Below are positions 1-6,285 of a stretch of 6,990 nt of DNA, in pieces. Within the stretch, counting starts at the first letter, position 1; the number at the start of each line of letters is the position of its first letter. Source of the DNA: Candidatus Staskawiczbacteria bacterium. GTDB taxonomy: Bacteria; Patescibacteriota; Minisyncoccia; Minisyncoccales; Staskawiczbacteraceae. The DNA lies in contig JAPLZD010000021.1 in NCBI GenBank assembly GCA_026395195.1, positions 1 through 6,990 on the forward strand, read 5' to 3'. The translations under genes were made by a program, and so were the position numbers. The notes beneath the pieces are model-generated. The model searched no databases and was not told where the DNA came from. It was given only the letters and a program-made list of their open reading frames with translations.

Positions 1-1508
1 TCAGTGTGTCAATAAACAATGGCGCTGCAAGCACCAAAACCAGAGATGTTGTTTTAGCTCTTTCAGCCGGCTCAAATGTTGCCAGAATGTCAATTTCAAA
101 TGACCTTAGCTTTGTCAACGCAGTCCAAGAGCCGTTCTATCCGGCAAAGGTTTGGACCCTTTCAGTCGGCCAGGGCCAGAAAACAGTTTATGTGAAGTTC
201 TTCACCCAATATGGAGTTGCCTCAAACATAGTTTCAGCAAGCATTTACTACAATATTTCCGGCGCCAAACCGGGCGAAATATCTTACCCGCCGCTTTCCG
301 AGTCGGTGCCACAAGAGCCTCAGGTAGTGTTTCAGGGCGGGAATATAATATCACAAAAACAATTTGCAAAAATTGATGTGCTTCCTTTGCCGCAGGAAAT
401 AAAAAACTTGGCATTTAAGTTTCCTCAGTTTGCTTCTACTTTGGAAAAAGTCGGCATTTCAAAAGCGGAAGATGTTGAAAAATTAAAAGTTGCGCAGCTT
501 AGTTTCCCGTCTTTGTCAGAAGTGGCCGGAGTGCCTGCCAGTTTGGCTCTTTCTAAATTTACCGAAGAAGAAAAGCAGAAAATCCCGTCAAATATAACTT
601 TTGCCAAAACCGGAGCAGACAACATTGGCTTTAACATCAAAGTTTCTGTTTCTGACTTGAATAAGCCCATACAGAGCATTTCTACCATACAAGGCAAGCC
701 ATTGTACTTAACTGTAAAACCGGACAGCGCGGCTGAAACCGTAAAAGGATATATTATTTTCAAGTCAGCCAATTCCCAGGTGTCGTTTCTTAATTGGGTA
801 AGCAAACTTTCCGCTGGTTTGTCAGCTTCGTTGCTGGACGCAACAAATTTAATAAAAAATACAAACCCGTCAAACGGCTTGCCCGAAGCAACTGCGCAGA
901 AAGATATTGTGTTGAGTCAATTTGATTATACTAATTCTGGCGGAATTTGGACTGCGCAAGTTTCAGCTCCTGCTGTTGACGGGAAATATGAAATAAGAAC
1001 AGTGGTTCAATATAAGGAAAAAACCGCAGATAATAAATTAAGTGAAAGCCTTTCCATGATTTTAGTGGTCGACCCGGAGGGCTATATTTATGAAAAAACC
1101 GCGGACAATAAGGAAACTAGAATTGAAAACGCAATCGTATCTATTTATTGGCTTAATTCCGACACCAAAAAATACGAACTTTGGCCCGCCAAAGATTATC
1201 AACAGCAAAATCCCCAGACAACGGATATAACCGGAAAATATTCTTTCCTGGTGCCGCCGGGAACCTATAAGCTGAAAATTGAATCGCCTGATTATGTTGC
1301 TTATGAAGGCAGCCCGTTCCAGGTGCAAGAGGGCTCCGGGATACACCAAAATATTGAATTGCAGCCTAAAAATCTGCTTGGCAGGCTTTTTACCATTGAA
1401 AGGGTCTTAATGGCTACAATAATAATTATGCTGATTTTGGTGTTTGCTTCAATTGTTGTTGCTTTATCTTATTTTGTTCGCCGCAATGAATTAAATATTA
1501 TTAAATAA
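1..1508 (+). CDS. Membrane-anchored surface protein, C-terminal part (5' end outside window)
   Basis: The frame is open to the window edge, so the GTG at position 6 is probably internal and the gene starts upstream. Numbering from that GTG gives 500 residues. Residues 1-80 resemble an Ig-like surface repeat: SINNGAAST opening, a MSISND strand and a WTLSVGQGQKTVYVKF closing strand. Residues 110-350 are beta-rich and unassigned. Residues 356-453 look like a carboxypeptidase-regulatory-like (prealbumin-like) domain, with IENAIVSIYW, TDITGKYSFLVPPGTYKL and a final NIELQP. One hydrophobic helix at about 467-490 is followed by RR and a short tail, implying an extracellular body anchored at its C-terminus with the tail in the cytoplasm. 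The role is likely adhesion or cell-surface structure, inferred from domains only. There is no LPXTG motif. A small membrane protein gene follows 6 bases downstream, probably in the same transcript. Confidence 0.8.
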   Translation, partial: SVSINNGAASTKTRDVVLALSAGSNVARMSISNDLSFVNAVQEPFYPAKVWTLSVGQGQKTVYVKFFTQYGVASNIVSASIYYNISGAKPGEISYPPLSESVPQEPQVVFQGGNIISQKQFAKIDVLPLPQEIKNLAFKFPQFASTLEKVGISKAEDVEKLKVAQLSFPSLSEVAGVPASLALSKFTEEEKQKIPSNITFAKTGADNIGFNIKVSVSDLNKPIQSISTIQGKPLYLTVKPDSAAETVKGYIIFKSANSQVSFLNWVSKLSAGLSASLLDATNLIKNTNPSNGLPEATAQKDIVLSQFDYTNSGGIWTAQVSAPAVDGKYEIRTVVQYKEKTADNKLSESLSMILVVDPEGYIYEKTADNKETRIENAIVSIYWLNSDTKKYELWPAKDYQQQNPQTTDITGKYSFLVPPGTYKLKIESPDYVAYEGSPFQVQEGSGIHQNIELQPKNLLGRLFTIERVLMATIIIMLILVFASIVVALSYFVRRNELNIIK

Positions 1509-1514
1509 AATAGC

Positions 1515-1877
1515 ATGTCTAAATTGAAAGTTTTATTATTAATTTTTATTCTGATTCTGCTTGCAGGGAATGTTTATCTTGGAATCCAGTGTTTTTTGTA
1601 TAAGTCAGAATTAGACCAGGTCCAAAAAAGCATTGTTGCCCAGCAGATAAACCAAAAAGATTTGTCTTTTGCAAAGCTTCTTACCGAAAAAGTTTTATTG
1701 GGAGAAAGCTCGGTCAGTTTTGATGACAGGTTAAAATTGGAAAATGCTGTGAGAGACATTAATGACCCGGAAATTTTTGCTCAATGGCAAAAATTCACCA
1801 GCAGTAAAAGCGGTGCAGAAACTCAGCAGACAATCGGCGCTCTTTTTGAGATGTTGCTGAATAAAATATCATTTTGA
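1515..1877 (+). CDS. Hypothetical single-pass membrane protein, 120 residues
   Basis: I do not recognise a family. The product starts with a short basic stretch (MSKLK) and a strongly hydrophobic helix at about residues 5-24, then a charged, mostly helical region. Residues 30-48 (SELDQVQKSIVAQQ) could form a short coiled coil. The likely topology is N-terminus inside and about 95 residues outside, although an uncleaved or cleaved signal sequence cannot be excluded. The ATG lies 6 bases after the stop of the surface-protein gene and has no Shine-Dalgarno sequence, so it is probably expressed from the same transcript. A role as an accessory or partner of that surface protein is possible from position alone. 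The opposite-strand frames here show no protein-like pattern. Confidence 0.65.
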   Translation: MSKLKVLLLIFILILLAGNVYLGIQCFLYKSELDQVQKSIVAQQINQKDLSFAKLLTEKVLLGESSVSFDDRLKLENAVRDINDPEIFAQWQKFTSSKSGAETQQTIGALFEMLLNKISF

Positions 1878-1882
1878 GGATT

Positions 1883-1917
1883 GGCGGAAAATCGGCAGAT
1901 GTGAGCCGCTGATTTCC
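1883..1917 (+). terminator. Weak imperfect hairpin after the 120-residue membrane protein
   Basis: Just after the stop at 1875-1877, GGAAAATCGGC (1886-1896) can pair imperfectly with GCCGCTGATTTCC (1905-1917). No clear T-run follows, only TGCTAATTCTCTT. It lies between two transcription units, which suits a terminator, but the structure is weak and may be chance. Confidence 0.2.
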
Positions 1918-1940
1918 TGCTAATTCTCTTAAAAAAGCGG

Positions 1941-1969
1941 TTGCAATAACCGATATATTGTGATAAAAT
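1941..1969 (+). promoter_or_regulatory. Extended -10 promoter for the hydrolase-gyrA operon
   Basis: TTGCAA (1941-1946) and TAAAAT (1964-1969) are separated by 17 bases. TG at 1961-1962 sits one base before the -10, the extended -10 arrangement of a housekeeping sigma factor. The predicted start of transcription is near 1976, and the hydrolase ATG is at 1978, so the mRNA would have almost no leader. A small dyad, CGGTT (1938-1942) and AACCG (1948-1952), overlaps the -35 and could be an operator, though it may be chance. Confidence 0.6.
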
Positions 1970-1977
1970 AATAAAAT

Positions 1978-2637
1978 ATGGCAAAGATTTACTGGGCAGG
2001 TCAATCCTGCTTTCAAATTTCGGTTTCAAATTCAAAGGACCACTCAGCAGAAATTGTAATTGACCCGTATGACGAAGATACAGGCTTAAAACTCCCCAAT
2101 CTTTCAGCTGATATTTTGTTGGTAACCCATGATCATCACGACCATAATAATATAAAGGGCGTAAAGGGTACGCCATTTTTAGTTTCAGGGCCAGGGGAAT
2201 ACGAAGTTAAGGGAGTTTTTATACATGGAATTCCCTCTTTTCATGATGATAAAGAAGGAAAAGAAAAAGGTTTAAATACAATTTATGTGATTGAGGCAGA
2301 AGATATGAAATTTTGCCATTTAGGAGATTTGGGGCAAAAACAATTGACAGACGAGCAGTTGGAAAAAATTGACGGCATTGATGTTCTGATGGTTCCTGTG
2401 GGCGGAGAATTTATAATTGATGCGTCGTCTGCTCAGAAGATTATTGGACAAATAGAGCCGAAAATTGTGATTCCAATGCATTATGCTTTGCCGAAATTAA
2501 AAATGAAGCTTGACGAAGTTTCCAAATTTTTAAAAGCCATGGGAAAACCCTCTATTGTTCCGCAAGACAAGCTTGCTGTAAAAGCGTCTGCTTTACCAAA
2601 AGAAGGGGCAATGGAAATAGTTATATTACAACCATAA
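1978..2637 (+). CDS. Metallo-beta-lactamase-fold hydrolase (UlaG-like, COG2220 type)
   Basis: A 219-residue protein of the metallo-beta-lactamase superfamily, likely a cytoplasmic metal-dependent hydrolase. The visible metal-site set is HDHHDH at residues 51-56 (the HxHxDH motif), His114 and Asp117 in CHLGDLG, and His168 in IPMHY. Asp29 in VIDPY and the GPGEYEVKG segment (71-79) also fit the UlaG-like branch. It has no signal peptide and the length is normal for a single-domain member. The true substrate is unknown: relatives are named after L-ascorbate-6-phosphate lactonase, but such names do not transfer safely. The ATG sits about 2 bases from the predicted transcription start, with no Shine-Dalgarno sequence. 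The next gene starts 1 base after its stop, so it heads an operon with gyrA. Confidence 0.88.
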   Translation: MAKIYWAGQSCFQISVSNSKDHSAEIVIDPYDEDTGLKLPNLSADILLVTHDHHDHNNIKGVKGTPFLVSGPGEYEVKGVFIHGIPSFHDDKEGKEKGLNTIYVIEAEDMKFCHLGDLGQKQLTDEQLEKIDGIDVLMVPVGGEFIIDASSAQKIIGQIEPKIVIPMHYALPKLKMKLDEVSKFLKAMGKPSIVPQDKLAVKASALPKEGAMEIVILQP

Positions 2638-2638
2638 A

Positions 2639-2848
2639 ATGGATTTTTCCGACAAAGTCAGAAATTTTTTGGAAAAGCTTAGGGCCTTATCTGATTTTCA
2701 AAAAAAGGCTATAATTTTTTCTGTCGCCGGAATTTTGGGGGTTATAATGTTTATTTTTTGGATTAGGGGCGCGATGGACAGCATTTCAAAAATCGGGCAA
2801 ACGCCGATAACAGATATTTCGCAAACTACAACTCCAAGCAGTAAATAA
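2639..2848 (+). CDS. Small single-pass membrane protein, 69 residues
   Basis: No known family is recognised. An amphipathic, basic N-terminal part (residues 1-23, with KVRNFLEKLRALSDFQKK) precedes one hydrophobic helix at about 24-42 (ending FIFW) and a Ser/Thr/Pro-rich tail ending TTTPSSK. It looks like an N-inside bitopic protein with a short exported tail, though FQKKAIIF resembles a signal-anchor start. Its ATG is 1 base after the hydrolase stop and its own stop is 8 bases before gyrA. The tight packing is the main reason to regard it as real. Nothing in the sequence ties it to gyrase or to the hydrolase biochemically. Confidence 0.7.
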   Translation: MDFSDKVRNFLEKLRALSDFQKKAIIFSVAGILGVIMFIFWIRGAMDSISKIGQTPITDISQTTTPSSK

Positions 2849-2856
2849 TTAAAAAA

Positions 2857-5388
2857 ATGGCAGACGAAGATAAAAAAGCAAAATCTAAAGCGCAGGAAGA
2901 TGGCAAAGAAGGAGACAGCATAAGGGGAAATGTAACCCAGCGAGAAATTGTTACAGAACTCAAAGAATCATACATTGATTACGCAATGTCGGTTATTGTG
3001 GCTCGCGCGCTTCCCGATGTAAGAGATGGTTTAAAGCCTGTTCACAGGAGAATTTTGTATGCCATGGGCGACACGGGTTTAAAAGCTAACACAAAGCACA
3101 GAAAATCTATGTCAGTGGTTGGAGAAGTTTTGAAATCTTACCATCCGCACGGCGACACAGCTGTTTATGAGTCTTTGGTGCGCATGGCGCAGGACTTTAA
3201 TATGCGATACCCGCTTGTTGACGGCCAGGGAAACTTTGGCTCAATTGATGGCGACGGAGCGGCTGCCGCGCGTTACACAGAATGCCGATTAACCAAAATT
3301 GGAGAAGAATTATTGCGCGATATAGAAAAAAATACCGTAAATTTTGTTGATAATTATGATGGGACAACAAAAGAGCCGCTTGTCCTACCCTCGCCCCTTC
3401 CCCAGTTGCTTTTAAATGGAAGCCTGGGAATTGCAGTGGGTATGGCCACAAACATTCCTCCGCATAACCTAACCGAAGTAATGGATGCCTCTATTTATAT
3501 GTTAGACCACCCAAAAGCTGAAACCGAAGACTTGTTTGAATTTGTGCAAGGCCCGGATTTTCCAACCGGAGGCGTAATTTACGACCAAAAAGAAATTATT
3601 TCCGCTTATTCTCAGGGCAAGGGCTCTATTTTAATGCGCGGAACAGCCGACATTGTTGAAAAAAAAGACGGAGCCGAACAAATTGTAATTACCGAAATCC
3701 CCTATCAAGTTTTAAAATCCACCCTGGTTGAGGATTTGGCAAATTTAGTTACAGAAAAGAAAATTGAAGGCATAAAGGACATAAGAGATTTGTCTGACAG
3801 AGAAGGAATGAGAATTGTTATTGATATTAAAAAAGGATTTGAGCCAAAAAGAATTTTAAACAGATTATACAAATTTACAAACCTGCAGAAATCCTTCCAT
3901 ATGAATTTGCTGGCGCTGGTTGACGGAATACAGCCGGAAATTTTGTCTTTGGCAGATGTCATAAAATATTTTATTGCACACAGGCAGGAAGTCATAACTC
4001 GCAGAACTCAGTATGATTTGGACAAGGCCAAAGAAAGAGAGCACATTTTAGAAGGCTTGATGATTGCATTAAAAAACATTGATGCAGTTATTCAAACAAT
4101 CAAAAAATCAGCCGATAAAGATGAGGCCAGGGTGAATTTAATAAAGAAATTTAAATTGACCGAAAGGCAGGCCTTTGCAATTTTGGAAATGAGACTGCAA
4201 ACCTTGGCCGGCTTGGAAAGAAAGAAAATAGAAGACGAATTAAAGGCAATTTTGGAATTAATTAAAGAACTAAACGCCATTCTAAAGTCTCCTGAAAAAT
4301 TGAAGGCACTGATTAAAAAGGAGTTTCTGGAAATAAAAGAAAAATTCGGAGACAAGAGAAAAACAAAGGTTATCAAAGGGAAATTGGGAGAAATCACCGA
4401 GGTTGATTTGGTTCCCCTAGAAGAAACAATTATTACTTTAACCACCGGCGGTTACATAAAAAGAATTAATCCTGCCACCTATAAATTGCAAAAACGCGGA
4501 GGCAAGGGATTGATGGGCATGAAAACAATGCAAGATGACATTGTTGAGCATTTTTTGACCGCCTCAACGCATGACAATTTAATGTTTTTTACTGATTCCG
4601 GAAAAATTTTGCAAACGCAAGTTTATGAAATTCCCGAAGGCACCAGAGTTGCCCGCGGCAGGGGAATTTTGAACTTTTTGGAATTGTCCGGCGAAGAAAA
4701 AGTTTTGTCTATGATTCCCATAACCAAAGACGAGGCGCAAACCTTTAAATATTTGGTAATGGTTACTAAAAACGGCAGAATAAAGAAAACCGCTTTAGGG
4801 GAATTTGCCAATGTCAGAAAATCGGGAATTATTGCCATAAAATTGGAAAAAGGCGACGCGTTAAAAAAAGTTGTCAAAACAACCGGCGAAGACGACATTA
4901 TTTTGACCACCAAAAACGGAATTGCCATTAGATTCAAAGAAAAAGACATCAGGCCCATGGGCCGTGCGGCAGCCGGAGTCAAGGGAATTCGTTTGAAAAA
5001 AGGAGACGAAGTAATTTCCATGGATGTTGTAGACAGAAATCCTCCAATTGATGAAAACACCAAAAAACCAGTCAAGCAATATCTTTTGGTGGTCATGGAA
5101 CACGGCTATGGCAAACGTACAGAAATTTCACAATACAAAGTCCAGGGTCGAGGCGGGTCGGGAATTAAAGCTGCCCAAATAACTTCAAAAACCGGGCCCA
5201 TGGTTATGTCTTGCATTTTAGAAGATATAAAAGATGAAGAGGATTTAATTGTTATTTCCCAGCACGGCCAGGTTATTCGAACCAGCGTAAAATCAATTTC
5301 TGTGCTGGGCCGGGCAACTCAGGGCGTAAGGATAATGCGTTTGGATGATGGCGACAAAGTTGCTTCGGGAGCATGTTTGAAAGATTAG
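2857..5388 (+). CDS. gyrA: DNA gyrase subunit A
   Basis: GyrA cuts and rejoins DNA in the A2B2 gyrase that introduces negative supercoils using ATP hydrolysed by GyrB. The 843 residues are full length. After a charged extension (1-25) come the winged-helix core, with DYAMSVIVARALPDVRDGLK at 41-60 and HPHGDTAVYE at 96-105, and the catalytic Arg139-Tyr140 in AAARYTE. Next are the tower and coiled coil (about 370-500) and a six-blade C-terminal pinwheel. The first blade carries the GyrA box QKRGGKG (545-551), and degenerate blade motifs follow near 600, 655, 703, 764 and 818. The GyrA box favours gyrase over topoisomerase IV ParC. The quinolone-determining positions equivalent to E. coli Ser83 and Asp87 are Thr101 and Glu105. 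The start at 2857 lacks a Shine-Dalgarno sequence but is the only sensible one. It is third in the operon. gyrB is not in the window. Confidence 0.97.
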   Translation: MADEDKKAKSKAQEDGKEGDSIRGNVTQREIVTELKESYIDYAMSVIVARALPDVRDGLKPVHRRILYAMGDTGLKANTKHRKSMSVVGEVLKSYHPHGDTAVYESLVRMAQDFNMRYPLVDGQGNFGSIDGDGAAAARYTECRLTKIGEELLRDIEKNTVNFVDNYDGTTKEPLVLPSPLPQLLLNGSLGIAVGMATNIPPHNLTEVMDASIYMLDHPKAETEDLFEFVQGPDFPTGGVIYDQKEIISAYSQGKGSILMRGTADIVEKKDGAEQIVITEIPYQVLKSTLVEDLANLVTEKKIEGIKDIRDLSDREGMRIVIDIKKGFEPKRILNRLYKFTNLQKSFHMNLLALVDGIQPEILSLADVIKYFIAHRQEVITRRTQYDLDKAKEREHILEGLMIALKNIDAVIQTIKKSADKDEARVNLIKKFKLTERQAFAILEMRLQTLAGLERKKIEDELKAILELIKELNAILKSPEKLKALIKKEFLEIKEKFGDKRKTKVIKGKLGEITEVDLVPLEETIITLTTGGYIKRINPATYKLQKRGGKGLMGMKTMQDDIVEHFLTASTHDNLMFFTDSGKILQTQVYEIPEGTRVARGRGILNFLELSGEEKVLSMIPITKDEAQTFKYLVMVTKNGRIKKTALGEFANVRKSGIIAIKLEKGDALKKVVKTTGEDDIILTTKNGIAIRFKEKDIRPMGRAAAGVKGIRLKKGDEVISMDVVDRNPPIDENTKKPVKQYLLVVMEHGYGKRTEISQYKVQGRGGSGIKAAQITSKTGPMVMSCILEDIKDEEDLIVISQHGQVIRTSVKSISVLGRATQGVRIMRLDDGDKVASGACLKD

Positions 5389-5392
5389 TCTT

Positions 5393-5401
5393 TTATCCAC
5401 A
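5393..5401 (+). other. Single consensus DnaA-box 9-mer
   Basis: TTATCCACA matches the classical DnaA box exactly and lies in the gap right after gyrA. It stands alone: I saw no cluster of boxes and no AT-rich unwinding repeats beyond the general base bias, so this is not an origin by itself. It is 10 bases upstream of the pilin-array -35 and could affect that promoter, or it could be chance. Confidence 0.35.
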
Positions 5402-5410
5402 ACCCTTGTA

Positions 5411-5440
5411 TTGCATATATTTTTTATAATGTTGTATAAT
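5411..5440 (+). promoter_or_regulatory. Promoter of the pilin-like gene array
   Basis: TTGCAT (5411-5416) and a perfect TATAAT (5435-5440) are 18 bases apart. Transcription should start near 5447, which is the A of the first pilin ATG, giving a leaderless mRNA. A second TATAAT (5425-5430) lacks a well-spaced -35 partner. The promoter argues against the in-frame TTG at 5411 and ATG at 5429 as starts, since both lie inside it. Confidence 0.65.
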
Positions 5441-5446
5441 AATTTA

Positions 5447-5791
5447 ATGAACAAAAAAATAATTACTTTTCTGATTATCGCCGGGTTATTTGGCTTAACC
5501 TGTTTTGCTATTGCTGCAGATTGTCCGCCGAATCAAATTTGTAATCCTATTTCATCTAATAATTTTGGCGAGCTTCTCACTAAAATAGCCGACGGTGTCG
5601 GAACATTAGTTGCCAGCTTGGGAACAATCATGCTGATAGTTGCAGGAATTCTTTATCTTACTTCAGCGGGCAATCCCGAAAGAATGGGCACAGCAAAAAA
5701 AGCTTTGACTTATGCCATAATTGGAATAGCAATCGGATTAGCTGCTAAAGGAATAGTAGCGGCCGTTAAAGAAGCTTTGGGAGTAAAATAA
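5447..5791 (+). CDS. Pilin-like protein 1 (T4SS-pilin / TrbC-VirB2-like)
   Basis: The 114-residue product has a signal peptide (MNKK, hydrophobic core to about residue 20, cleavage likely after AIAA at 24). The mature part holds two helices: about 52-73 and 86-106. The polar loop between them carries the group motif SAGNPERMGTAKKA (73-86). This two-helix hairpin after a signal peptide is the layout of VirB2/TrbC pilins and of the T4SS_pilin family frequent in Patescibacteria. Assignment rests on pattern, not a search. The mature N-terminus has Cys26 and Cys32 in DCPPNQICNP, a possible disulphide unique among the five copies. The ATG at 5447 was chosen because longer starts fall in the promoter and only this one gives a clean signal peptide. 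It is the first gene of the array. Confidence 0.85.
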   Translation: MNKKIITFLIIAGLFGLTCFAIAADCPPNQICNPISSNNFGELLTKIADGVGTLVASLGTIMLIVAGILYLTSAGNPERMGTAKKALTYAIIGIAIGLAAKGIVAAVKEALGVK

Positions 5792-5835
5792 TAAAATTAA
5801 AAAGGTCGATTACATTGAATTAAATAAATACAAAG

Positions 5836-6177
5836 ATGAATAAAACAAAAAAAATTGTAATAAGCGCGGCTTTAACAGCATTGCTTCTGCCGGTTTTGGC
5901 TTTAGCGTATACAGCAGAACAATCAACGCCAACGCCGGGAGCTGTTAACCTTGGGCAATTGGTGTCAAATGTGGTTAACAAAGTATGGATGGTTTTTGCA
6001 GCCTTGGCAGTTGTACTGTTTGTTTATGCCGGCGTAAAGTTTCTTTTGGCAGCAGGAAATCCCGAAAAAATTCAGGAAGCAAGAACAGCCGCTTTGTGGG
6101 GAGTTATTGGGGTGGTAATTATGATTTTGGCTTTCGCGATTTTTGCTATTGCAAACAGCCTAATATCGGGCGTGTAA
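5836..6177 (+). CDS. Pilin-like protein 2 (T4SS-pilin / TrbC-VirB2-like)
   Basis: A 113-residue protein with a signal peptide (MNKTKK, hydrophobic core, cleavage likely after ALA at 24). A Thr/Pro-rich mature start (YTAEQSTPTPGAV) precedes two helices at about 50-72 and 86-108. The connecting loop AAGNPEKIQEARTA (72-85) matches the motif shared by the array. AALWGVIGVV at the start of helix 2 is almost identical in copy 3, also at DNA level, so these two are the closest pair. The gap to copy 1 is 44 AT-rich bases, with no Shine-Dalgarno sequence and no convincing promoter. It is therefore probably read from the upstream promoter. It is predicted to be an inner-membrane or pilus subunit once processed. 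Confidence 0.85.
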   Translation: MNKTKKIVISAALTALLLPVLALAYTAEQSTPTPGAVNLGQLVSNVVNKVWMVFAALAVVLFVYAGVKFLLAAGNPEKIQEARTAALWGVIGVVIMILAFAIFAIANSLISGV

Positions 6178-6184
6178 TTTTTTA

Positions 6185-6214
6185 TTCCTTGTCCCGCCTA
6201 GGCGGGACAAGGAA
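6185..6214 (+). repeat. Perfect 30-base palindrome, possible terminator hairpin
   Basis: TTCCTTGTCCCGCCT (6185-6199) is the exact reverse complement of AGGCGGGACAAGGAA (6200-6214), centred on CCTAGG. As RNA it would form a 13-bp GC-rich stem with a 4-base loop. It lies 7 bases after the stop of pilin-like gene 2. TTTTT follows at 6221-6225, six bases from the stem, looser than in a standard intrinsic terminator. Partial termination, RNA processing or a dispersed palindromic repeat are all possible. Confidence 0.85.
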
Positions 6215-6224
6215 CCTAACTTTT

Positions 6225-6230
6225 TATAAT
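6225..6230 (+). promoter_or_regulatory. TATAAT -10-like hexamer upstream of pilin-like gene 3
   Basis: A perfect TATAAT overlaps the ATG at 6229. If used, transcription would start near 6237, too late to translate from 6229 but 24 bases before the ATG at 6261. No good -35 is seen at the right distance: GCGGGA falls there, inside the palindrome. In DNA this AT-rich, chance is quite likely. Confidence 0.25.
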
Positions 6231-6285
6231 GAGCAAAAAAATAATAACATTAATATTACTATGGTTGATAGCATACAAAGTTTGA
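6229..6285 (+). other. 18-codon orphan signal-peptide start, out of frame with pilin 3
   Basis: ATG at 6229 encodes MSKKIITLILLWLIAYKV and then TGA. The opening closely resembles the signal-peptide start of pilin-like protein 1 (MNKKIITFLI), at DNA level too: ATGARCAAAAAAATAAT in both. It is in a different frame from the pilin body beginning at 6261, which it overlaps. It is best explained as the remnant of the original signal sequence of gene 3 after a small deletion or indel. A short translated leader or a read error is also possible. Confidence 0.5.

Noticed and set aside
1198..1206. Second DnaA box TTATCAACA
   Set aside because: It has one mismatch and lies inside the surface-protein coding sequence, far from the box at 5393.
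1823..2176. Minus-strand frame across the gap before the hydrolase gene
   Set aside because: It overlaps the promoter and the conserved metal-binding part of the hydrolase and shows no domain or signal.
3141..3171. Quinolone-resistance mutation in gyrA
   Set aside because: Thr101 and Glu105 are normal natural variants at these positions in many bacteria, so resistance cannot be claimed.
4623..5096. 157-codon open frame on the minus strand inside gyrA
   Set aside because: It lies wholly antisense to a strongly conserved coding region, has no recognisable motif, and looks like a by-product of gyrA codon use.
5411..5446. TTG or ATG starts upstream of pilin-like gene 1
   Set aside because: They fall on the -35 and -10 elements and would place extra residues before an otherwise clean signal peptide.
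5447..5530. Lipoprotein signal in pilin-like protein 1
   Set aside because: GLTC before Cys19 and AAD before Cys26 do not fit a lipobox. A normal cleavage after AIAA is more likely.
6235..6241. Seven-A run as a programmed -1 frameshift site in gene 3
   Set aside because: Shifting there yields a polar NNNINIT segment instead of a hydrophobic signal, and the heptamer is not phased as a standard slippery site.
5985..6260. Longer form of pilin-like protein 3 starting at 5985
   Set aside because: The extra part is pilin gene 2 read out of frame plus the palindrome, with Cys/Arg/Ser-rich composition and no protein-like pattern.
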